DNA from: Bacillota bacterium
GTDB lineage: Bacteria > Bacillota > Clostridia > Lachnospirales > Bianqueaceae
Assembly: GCA_017467985.1 (NCBI GenBank)
Contig: JAFUJY010000198.1
Location: 1-5,982 of the forward strand
DNA: 5,982 bases
Direction of reading: 5' to 3'
The notes beneath the pieces were generated by a model. The model worked only from the letters and a program-made list of their open reading frames with translations, did no database searches and was not told the origin of the DNA. Made by a program: the position numbers and the translations under genes. Positions 1-5,275 of this stretch are shown one piece after another (position 1 is the stretch's first letter; each line of letters opens with the position of its first letter).

Positions 1-876
1 GGGACAACTTATTACTTCGGCAAGAATATTTTAGGTGATGTAGTGGAGATCCTGTTGAATGGGAATGTAATCGCTAAGTATTGGTATAATGCATGGGGAG
101 AAGTATTGAAAGTAACAGATCCTCAGGGGAATGTGATCAGTGGTGATACCCATGTGGCCAATGTGAATCCGTTCCGGTATAGAGGATACTATTATGATAC
201 AGAGAGTGGGTTCTACTACCTGAATTCCCGATACTACGATCCGGTGGTGAAGAGATTCATCAATGCGGATGGTCAGCTGAATATGGACAGCCTGCAGGGC
301 GTGAATATGTATGCGTACTGCGAAGGTAATCCGGTAGGGTATGTGGATGGCAGTGGCGGTAAGCCTGTTCCATTTGAATACTTTGGTCCAAGCAATTATG
401 ATTATGGGTCGGTGCGAAAAGACATAAAGGATGCGCCTGATATTGAAGATGTAGAAGAAACAGGTCCTACCACATTTAATTGTTATGGCAATGCATTGCA
501 AAAGGCTATAATTGCACATCCATCAGAGTTTATGGCGGGTGATTCTACTGAAGAACTTTTTGCTGCAGTATGCCAAGATTTAGGAAAAAATAATGTTCGA
601 AGACTAAATTCTATTAATGATCCTATTGGATACGATGAGTATATGGTTGCGGTGAAAGGCGGATGGGCCGATTATCATTTTATTGTTTTGCTTGAAGAGG
701 GTTGGTATAATAAGTCTGGAGGCAAGCGCCAAGGATTATATGTTGACGAAAGTTTTGTTACTGCTAATTTTTGGATTGCAACGTATATGGAGAATGGGGT
801 AGCCATGCAAGAAGATATGTATTATTTCTATGAAACGATATATTTTGCGGTAAAGATAGGTTGGGATAAACGATGA
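1..876 (+). CDS. Rhs/YD-repeat polymorphic toxin, C-terminal part (5' end outside window)
   Basis: The frame is open from the first base, so this is the last 291 residues of a longer protein; the GTG at 43 is an internal valine codon, not a start. Residues 1-120 are the end of an Rhs core: a YD-type repeat (KYWYNAWGEV near residue 26), then the hallmark RYRGYYYDTESGFYYL and SRYYDP block at residues 59-81, then NADGQ and NMYAYCEGNPVGYVDGSG ending at residue 119. In known Rhs and Wap proteins this core forms a shell around a C-terminal toxin that is delivered to neighbouring cells. Residues from about 121 on are unlike the core, AT-rich, and form the variable tip. The stop codon overlaps the start of the next gene (ATGA), as in toxin-immunity pairs. 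The core assignment is very secure; the toxic role of the tip is inferred from architecture. Secretion signals would lie upstream and are not visible. Confidence 0.92.
   Translation, partial: GTTYYFGKNILGDVVEILLNGNVIAKYWYNAWGEVLKVTDPQGNVISGDTHVANVNPFRYRGYYYDTESGFYYLNSRYYDPVVKRFINADGQLNMDSLQGVNMYAYCEGNPVGYVDGSGGKPVPFEYFGPSNYDYGSVRKDIKDAPDIEDVEETGPTTFNCYGNALQKAIIAHPSEFMAGDSTEELFAAVCQDLGKNNVRRLNSINDPIGYDEYMVAVKGGWADYHFIVLLEEGWYNKSGGKRQGLYVDESFVTANFWIATYMENGVAMQEDMYYFYETIYFAVKIGWDKR
361..873 (+). other. Variable C-terminal toxin-tip domain with putative Cys/His (papain-like?) active site
   Basis: This is the domain after the Rhs core, about residues 121-291 of the fragment. Visible motifs are FNCYGNAL with Cys161 (codon 481-483), DYHFIVLLEEGWYNKSGG with His226 (codon 676-678), and LYVDES with Asp249 (codon 745-747). 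The order NCYxxAL, then (D)YHF/W followed by a G-W-x-K-x-G turn, then VD resembles from memory a clostridial Rhs tip family of the form NCY...YHWYR...GxWSHKPG, which I would place among papain-like cysteine enzymes. That would suggest a peptidase, deamidase or acyl-transfer activity, but the assignment rests on motif order only. A second cysteine is at residue 191. Base composition drops to about 38% GC from about 46% in the core. No nuclease motif such as HNH, GHH or an EndoU-like pattern was recognised. Confidence 0.5.
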
Positions 877-1553
877 AAAAAATATTTTGGATTGTGTTAG
901 GATTCAGTATCTGTGTATCGATAGTAATTATCGCAACGAACGATATAGAGATGGTAAAAACAGAGGAATCTTCTTTATATATGGAAGTTCCCAATGAGGT
1001 ACAGTCTGTAGGTTATGAACTAAGGGAACTAAAAGAGTTCTTTGAAGGGAAAAATACCAATGTACCGCAGGAAATGGGCGGAGCCGTGGTTCCTCTTCGT
1101 TTTAGTGATGTGAATGCAGAATTTCCCACTGAAATAGTAGGAAAAGGTTATTCTATGTATAAAGTTAAAGAAGGGGGATATTATTACGTTTTTTGGCGAA
1201 AAACGTATCGAAGCACTGAAACTATGGCACGGGAAAATGTAGAAGTGATGTTTTCTGCCTATATACCAGTTTCACAAGAGGAATCGATGTTCGACACTTT
1301 GGAGGCAGGGATAAGTACAGCGACAGATGTGTCGATAATTGATCCAGCATTTTATATAAATTTGGTTATGTCTAGTGGTATTTATTCATTTAGCTATCTG
1401 AATCATGAAAATGTATTAGGAATAAAATACTATGATGTTTCAGGAAAAATAGATGGTTATGATGATCTTATTATTGAAGAAATATTTATACTGCCAAGAA
1501 ATCAGGCCCCATGTGTATATAGTCGTTTAAAATCAAAAGACTTGCCAGAATAA
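873..1553 (+). CDS. Membrane-anchored protein of unknown family; candidate immunity protein for the Rhs tip
   Basis: A 226-residue protein whose ATG overlaps the Rhs stop codon (ATGA, 873-876), so translation is probably coupled; only a weak GGGA precedes it at 863-866. The N-terminus is MKK followed by a hydrophobic run over about residues 4-21 (IFWIVLGFSICVSIVIIA), then a polar, acidic region, which predicts one N-terminal membrane anchor with the rest outside the cytoplasm. Cys14 does not sit in a good lipobox (preceded by FSI), so a lipoprotein is unlikely. The body is rich in Tyr, Glu and Ser (for example GGYYYVFWRKTY and SGIYSFSYLNHEN) and matches no family I know. Position immediately 3' of an Rhs tip, equally AT-rich composition (about 35% GC) and lack of other genes before the terminator suggest an immunity role. 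If so, it would protect against a toxin acting outside the cytoplasm or at the membrane face. An accessory or chaperone role cannot be excluded. Confidence 0.75.
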   Translation: MKKIFWIVLGFSICVSIVIIATNDIEMVKTEESSLYMEVPNEVQSVGYELRELKEFFEGKNTNVPQEMGGAVVPLRFSDVNAEFPTEIVGKGYSMYKVKEGGYYYVFWRKTYRSTETMARENVEVMFSAYIPVSQEESMFDTLEAGISTATDVSIIDPAFYINLVMSSGIYSFSYLNHENVLGIKYYDVSGKIDGYDDLIIEEIFILPRNQAPCVYSRLKSKDLPE

Positions 1554-1626
1554 AAGGGCAATAATCTGGAATGCTGCATAACATAACCCCATAGGCAAGG
1601 CTGGCAAACGGCTTAACAATACTCAA

Positions 1627-1674
1627 AACCCCCTCGTACAGAAGATGTTCTCATCTTCCCTGTACAAGGGGGTT
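1627..1674 (-). terminator. Long hairpin terminator downstream of trpS, possibly bidirectional
   Basis: Arms AACCCCC (1627-1633), GTACAG (1636-1641) and AAGATG (1642-1647) pair with CATCTT (1652-1657), CTGTAC (1660-1665) and GGGGGTT (1668-1674) around a 4-base loop, with small interruptions TC/AA and CC. Read on the minus strand the stem ends GGGGGTTTT, a short U-run, so it fits termination of trpS, whose stop lies 5 bases away. On the plus strand it is followed by the moderately T-rich AATCTTAATTCTT, so it may also stop transcripts from the Rhs/immunity pair. Confidence 0.8.
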
Positions 1675-1678
1675 AATC

Positions 1679-2764
1679 TTAATTCTTAAACTTCTCGCTC
1701 TGAGACTGGATCAGCTCCAGATCATCAAAGTAGTTGATCTTCATGGCGCTCTTCACATCAGCCAGCGTTGCAGCGGCGGCTTCGCGAGCGACTTCGCTGC
1801 CCTTCTTCAGAATGTCATAAACGGCGGGGATATCCTTTTCGAACTCCTTGCGGCGCTCACGGATGGGAGCCAGTTCGGACTGAATTACATTGTTCAGGAA
1901 CTTCTTTACCTTTACATCGCCCAGACCGCCACGGGTGTAATGAGCCTTCATTTCATCCAGGTTCTGATAATCGGGGCAGAACTCAGCAAAGTGCTCGTCC
2001 CGGCAGAAAGCATCCAGATAAATGAATACGGGGTTACCTTCCACCTGACCGGGGTCGGAAACCTTCAGATGGTTGGGGTCAGTGAACATGGACATGATCT
2101 TCTGACGAACATCCGCTTCGGTGTCGGACAGGTAGATGCAGTTGCCCAAGGACTTACTCATCTTCGCCTTGCCGTCGATACCGGGCAGACGCAGACAAGC
2201 CTTGTTGTCAGGCAGCAGCACATCGGGCTCGATCAGGGTGTCACCATAAACGGAGTTGAACTTGCGCACGATTTCACGGGTCTGCTCGATCATGGGCAGC
2301 TGGTCTTCGCCAACGGGAACGGTGGTAGCCTTAAATGCAGTGATGTCCGCAGCCTGGCTGATAGGGTAGGTGAAGAATCCTACCGGGATACTGGTCTCGA
2401 AGTTGCGCATCTGAATCTCAGACTTTACTGTGGGGTTACGCTGCAGACGGGAAACAGTCACCAGGTTCATATAGTAGAAGGAAAGTTCACACAGCTCTGG
2501 AATCTGGGACTGAATAAACAGGGTGGACTTGGCAGGATCCAGACCGCAGGAGAGGTAGTCCAGAGCAACCTCGATGATGTTCTGGCGAACCTTCTCCGGA
2601 TGCTCGGCGTTATCGGTCAGGGCCTGGGCATCGGCGATCATGATAAAGATCTTGTCGAAGGCGCCGGAGTTCTGCAGCTCCACGCGGCGCTTCAGAGAAC
2701 CTACATAATGTCCTACATGCAGGCGGCCGGTGGGGCGGTCACCTGTTAAAATGATTTTGCTCAT
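1679..2764 (-). CDS. trpS: Tryptophanyl-tRNA synthetase (TrpRS, class I)
   Basis: Charges tRNA-Trp with tryptophan in the cytoplasm using ATP. The 361-residue protein begins MSKIILTGDRPTGRLHVGHY and contains the class I HIGH-type motif HVGH at residues 16-19 and a perfect KMSKS at 201-205, followed by LGN. QAADITAF around Asp140 corresponds to the region that recognises the indole ring in bacterial TrpRS. The C-terminal helical part has GGLGDVKVKKFL and the APIRERRKEFEKD stretch typical of the Gram-positive subtype (streptococcal and clostridial), which is slightly longer than the roughly 330-residue form. The start at 2764 is chosen over an upstream in-frame ATG at 2797 because AAGGAG (2775-2780) lies 10 bases before it, and the longer version would add 11 unconserved residues overlapping htpG. 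It is the last gene of the operon, 19 bases after htpG; no T-box leader precedes it. Confidence 0.97.
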   Translation of the reverse strand: MSKIILTGDRPTGRLHVGHYVGSLKRRVELQNSGAFDKIFIMIADAQALTDNAEHPEKVRQNIIEVALDYLSCGLDPAKSTLFIQSQIPELCELSFYYMNLVTVSRLQRNPTVKSEIQMRNFETSIPVGFFTYPISQAADITAFKATTVPVGEDQLPMIEQTREIVRKFNSVYGDTLIEPDVLLPDNKACLRLPGIDGKAKMSKSLGNCIYLSDTEADVRQKIMSMFTDPNHLKVSDPGQVEGNPVFIYLDAFCRDEHFAEFCPDYQNLDEMKAHYTRGGLGDVKVKKFLNNVIQSELAPIRERRKEFEKDIPAVYDILKKGSEVAREAAAATLADVKSAMKINYFDDLELIQSQSEKFKN

Positions 2765-2774
2765 AATAGTATAG

Positions 2775-2780
2775 CTCCTT
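2775..2780 (-). promoter_or_regulatory. Ribosome binding site of trpS
   Basis: AAGGAG on the minus strand, 10 bases upstream of the ATG at 2764 and inside the htpG-trpS gap. It decides the trpS start against the ATG at 2797. Confidence 0.85.
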
Positions 2781-2783
2781 AGA

Positions 2784-4634
2784 TTATAGTAATTCACACA
2801 TTAAGTTCTGGGTACGCTCGATGAAAGCGGTCAGTTCACCTGCTTCCAGCGGACGGCTGGACAGGCGAGCCAGGTCGTACAGCTGTACGGCGATGGTATT
2901 GGCGCGTGCAGCATCTTCTGTAGCCAGCACCTTCTTAATGATGGGGTTGGCAGCGTTCAGTACCAGGGTCTCATCGGCTTCGAAGGGCATCATACCCATA
3001 CCCATGGCACCATACATGCGCATCATATCCTGCATGCGGCGGCTTTCCTCGGAAAGTTCAATCATGGCAGATACCTTTGCATCCTTCAAAGATTCCAGAC
3101 GAACCTTGAGCTTGTCGTTGTTCAGAGCGGTTTGGAAGAGTTTGGCGGCCTTTTCGGACTGCTCAGCGTCCTCAGCAAAGGTTTCATCCTTCAGAGCCTC
3201 GGACAGGTTAGCATCCACACGGAAGAACTTTACATTTTCCTTCTTGGACTCCACCTGGGAAATGAAGGGGGAGTCAATGGTGGTATCCAGTACGACTACA
3301 TCCATATTCTGACCGGCCAGGGCCTGAATGTACTGGGCCTGCTGACGGGCATCGGTGGTGTAGAAGACTTTGTTCTCGTGGGTTTCCTTGGCAGCTTCCA
3401 GATATTCATCCAGGGTAACGAACTTTTCAGAAACGGCGGACTTGTAAATAATGCAGCCGTTCACACGCTCCAGGAACTTGTCGTTACGCAGGCAGCCGTA
3501 CTTGATAAAGGGATGAATATCGCTCCAGTACTTTTCATAGTCCTCACGCTGGGAGGTGAACAGGGACTTGAGCTTGTCCGCCACCTTACGGGTAATGTAA
3601 TCAGAGATCTTACGTACATAGCCATCGTTTTGCAGGAAGCTTCTGGATACATTCAGGGGGATATCAGGACAATCAATCACGCCCTTTAATAGCAGCAGGA
3701 ACTCAGGAATGACTTCTTTTACATTATCTGCAACAAATACCTGATTGCAGTACAACTTTACCTGACCCTCGGCGGATTCAAACTCGTTGCCCAGCTTGGG
3801 GAAGTACAGGATGCCCTGCAGATGGAAGGGATAGTCCATGTTCAGATGAATCCAGAACAGGGGCTCCTTATAATCCATAAATACCTTATGGTAAAATTCT
3901 TTGTATTCTTCGTCGGTACAATCCTTGGGGTTCTTGGTCCACAGAGGATGTACATCATTAACGGCTACAGGATCCTTTGCCTCGGATTCTTCAGCCTTGG
4001 CTTCCTCAGCGGGATTGCTCAGGAAAATCTCCACGGGCATGAAGGAACAGTACTTAGTCAGAATGCTGCGCAGTTCGTAGGTGTTCAGGTACTTCTCGCC
4101 ATCCTCATTTACATGCAGGATGATGTCGGTACCACGGGCGGTACGGGTGCCTGCAGTCATCTCGTAAGTGGAAGTACCGTCGCTGTTCCACAGAACGGGA
4201 GCAGCACCTTCCTGATAGGAGAGGGTGTGGATCTCCACCAGCTGAGCCACCATGAAAGCAGAGTAGAAGCCCAGACCGAAGTGACCGATGATGGGATCTT
4301 CAGAAGCGTCTTTGTACTTTTCCAGGAACTCAGCAGCACCGGAAAAAGCAATCTGGTTAATATACTTGCGGACTTCTTCATCCGTCATACCGATACCGTT
4401 ATCGGAAATGGTGATGGTTTTGCCCTCGGCATCGATGGTCACCTGAACGGCGTAATTCTCACCCTCGGCCACCTGAGCCTCACCCATGGACACCAGCTTC
4501 TTCAGCTTGGAAATGGCGTCCACCGCGTTGGAGACTAATTCACGGATAAAAATATCCTGATCGGAATAAAGCCATTTTTTAATAATTGGAAATAGATTTT
4601 CACTGTTAATTGACAGATTTCCCTTTTCTTGCAT
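2784..4634 (-). CDS. htpG: Molecular chaperone HtpG (bacterial Hsp90)
   Basis: A cytosolic, dimeric ATP-dependent chaperone that helps client proteins mature or recover after stress. The 616-residue length is normal for HtpG. The N-terminal GHKL ATPase domain (about 1-205) has the N-box RELVSNAVDAISK with Glu32 and Asn36, SDNGIGMT with Asp78, and GHFGLGFYSAF at 117-127. A short acidic, Ala-rich linker (about 207-225, AEEAKAEESEAKD) leads to the middle domain (about 229-480). That domain carries IPLNVSRSFLQND, whose Arg331 corresponds to the ATP-contacting arginine of Hsp90 proteins. The C-terminal dimerisation domain includes a methionine-rich loop at 534-549 followed by FEADETLVLNAANP. All key residues are present, so the enzyme should be active. 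It starts at 4634 behind a strong AAGGAGG, 15 bases after the DUF5721-like gene, and precedes trpS. No heat-shock operator is visible upstream of the operon. Confidence 0.98.
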   Translation of the reverse strand: MQEKGNLSINSENLFPIIKKWLYSDQDIFIRELVSNAVDAISKLKKLVSMGEAQVAEGENYAVQVTIDAEGKTITISDNGIGMTDEEVRKYINQIAFSGAAEFLEKYKDASEDPIIGHFGLGFYSAFMVAQLVEIHTLSYQEGAAPVLWNSDGTSTYEMTAGTRTARGTDIILHVNEDGEKYLNTYELRSILTKYCSFMPVEIFLSNPAEEAKAEESEAKDPVAVNDVHPLWTKNPKDCTDEEYKEFYHKVFMDYKEPLFWIHLNMDYPFHLQGILYFPKLGNEFESAEGQVKLYCNQVFVADNVKEVIPEFLLLLKGVIDCPDIPLNVSRSFLQNDGYVRKISDYITRKVADKLKSLFTSQREDYEKYWSDIHPFIKYGCLRNDKFLERVNGCIIYKSAVSEKFVTLDEYLEAAKETHENKVFYTTDARQQAQYIQALAGQNMDVVVLDTTIDSPFISQVESKKENVKFFRVDANLSEALKDETFAEDAEQSEKAAKLFQTALNNDKLKVRLESLKDAKVSAMIELSEESRRMQDMMRMYGAMGMGMMPFEADETLVLNAANPIIKKVLATEDAARANTIAVQLYDLARLSSRPLEAGELTAFIERTQNLMCELL

Positions 4635-4642
4635 AATTAATG

Positions 4643-4651
4643 TTCCTCCTT
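4643..4651 (-). promoter_or_regulatory. Strong ribosome binding site of htpG
   Basis: AAGGAGGAA on the minus strand, 8 bases before the htpG ATG. It overlaps the TAA stop (4650-4652) of the preceding gene, which suggests that ribosomes pass efficiently between the two genes. Confidence 0.88.
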
Positions 4652-5117
4652 ATACTTCGAATTCAATCTGTAATTGGGATAATACCTTGGGAAAATGAGC
4701 ATCCCAGAACTGGGCATCGGTGCGGTCCATGGAAAAAGTACGCATGGAGATACCGCCGGTCAGCTTCAATACACCATCTTGAAAATGCAGTGTCATCAAA
4801 TAGGAGTTGGCAGCCACAGAAACATGTCCCTCCAGCAAAGAAGGAGGACAGGCCAAAACCATTTTGATTAAAGAGGGCGTGCGTCCGGCCTTAATGATGG
4901 ATGTAAGGATGGGGCGAATTTCGCCATATTTCATCACTGGGGCTTCACGGGCAGACTTTTCCTCCTCGGTCAAGTAGCGGGTGTTGAGCGTACCGGATAT
5001 GGAATACTGAGTCAGGGCGATGACCTCGGCACCCTGAAATTCCCATTGGTCAAAGGTGGGCTGCAGCAGCAGCCGATTCATAAAAGCCTTTATATTGGCG
5101 GCTTTGAGTGTAATCAT
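4650..5117 (-). CDS. DUF5721-like small protein, function unknown
   Basis: A 155-residue soluble protein with no signal peptide, membrane segment or recognised catalytic motif. The N-terminus MITLKAANIKAFMNRLLLQPTFDQW, the central IRPILTSIIKAGRTPSLIKMVL and the end FSMDRTDAQFWDAHFPKVLSQ resemble, from memory, the DUF5721 family of Lachnospiraceae and relatives, which starts MI..K..DIKKFMNxLLxxxTFD and has an xRPxxxxIIKGxxTP core. The family has no known function that I can name. The protein looks alpha/beta with an amphipathic first helix and a mid-protein strand region (SYLMTLHFQDGVLKLTGG). ATG at 5117 follows AAGAGG by 7 bases and a vegetative promoter. It is the first gene of the operon with htpG and trpS, so it is probably co-expressed with the chaperone; a link to protein quality control is only a guess. 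Confidence 0.85.
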   Translation of the reverse strand: MITLKAANIKAFMNRLLLQPTFDQWEFQGAEVIALTQYSISGTLNTRYLTEEEKSAREAPVMKYGEIRPILTSIIKAGRTPSLIKMVLACPPSLLEGHVSVAANSYLMTLHFQDGVLKLTGGISMRTFSMDRTDAQFWDAHFPKVLSQLQIEFEV

Positions 5118-5124
5118 AGGACAA

Positions 5125-5130
5125 CCTCTT
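5125..5130 (-). promoter_or_regulatory. Ribosome binding site of the DUF5721-like gene
   Basis: AAGAGG (extended AAAGAGG) on the minus strand, 7 bases before the ATG at 5117. It supports this start. Confidence 0.7.
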
Positions 5131-5150
5131 TCTCGAATGATACAACCTTA

Positions 5151-5179
5151 ATTATATCACGATTATATGGGGCTTGCAA
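5151..5179 (-). promoter_or_regulatory. Vegetative (sigma-A type) promoter of the DUF5721-htpG-trpS operon
   Basis: On the minus strand TTGCAA (5174-5179) is followed after 17 bases by a perfect TATAAT (5151-5156). Transcription would start near 5144, giving a leader of roughly 27 bases. No CIRCE (HrcA) or CtsR-type operator is visible around it, so the operon appears to be basally expressed. The leader is too short for a T-box or riboswitch. Confidence 0.8.
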
Positions 5180-5190
5180 GGGAATTTTGT

Positions 5191-5221
5191 AATAAAAAAA
5201 TTGCCCGGTCATAGACCGGGC
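5191..5221 (-). terminator. Intrinsic terminator of the GltD-like oxidoreductase gene
   Basis: Read on the minus strand, a perfect 8-bp stem GCCCGGTC / GACCGGGC (5203-5210 and 5214-5221) with a 3-base loop is followed by AATTTTTTT (5194-5202 on the plus strand as AAAAAAATT). It lies 54 bases after the stop of the oxidoreductase and just upstream of the next operon's promoter, so it separates the two transcription units. Confidence 0.93.
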
Positions 5222-5275
5222 GAAAAAAGTAATGAAAAGAAAGTTAAGAAAAGAGGAGATATACAAATAAAAAGA

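Noticed and set aside
1554..1626. Intergenic stretch before the terminator, checked for a small gene or RNA
   Set aside because: It has stops in the frames examined, no ribosome binding site, and only weak partial symmetry (AAGGCT...CGGCTT); nothing supportable.
1940..2749. Long open frame on the plus strand opposite trpS (269 codons)
   Set aside because: It is antisense to a clear trpS gene, has no ribosome binding site or recognisable domain, and reflects the codon bias of the real gene.
3822..4538. Long open frame on the plus strand opposite htpG
   Set aside because: It is antisense to a well-conserved htpG, shows no family resemblance, and is one of several such shadows over the same gene.
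5138..5159. Inverted repeat TGATA-N12-TATCA overlapping the -10 box of the htpG operon promoter, considered as an operator
   Set aside because: The arms are only 5 bases and AT-rich, expected by chance, and match no known heat-shock operator such as CIRCE.
5248..5275. Strong ribosome-binding-site-like AAGAGGAGATATAC on the plus strand
   Set aside because: No start codon at suitable distance and no gene follows on that strand; it lies in the purine-rich complement of the oxidoreductase 3' untranslated region.
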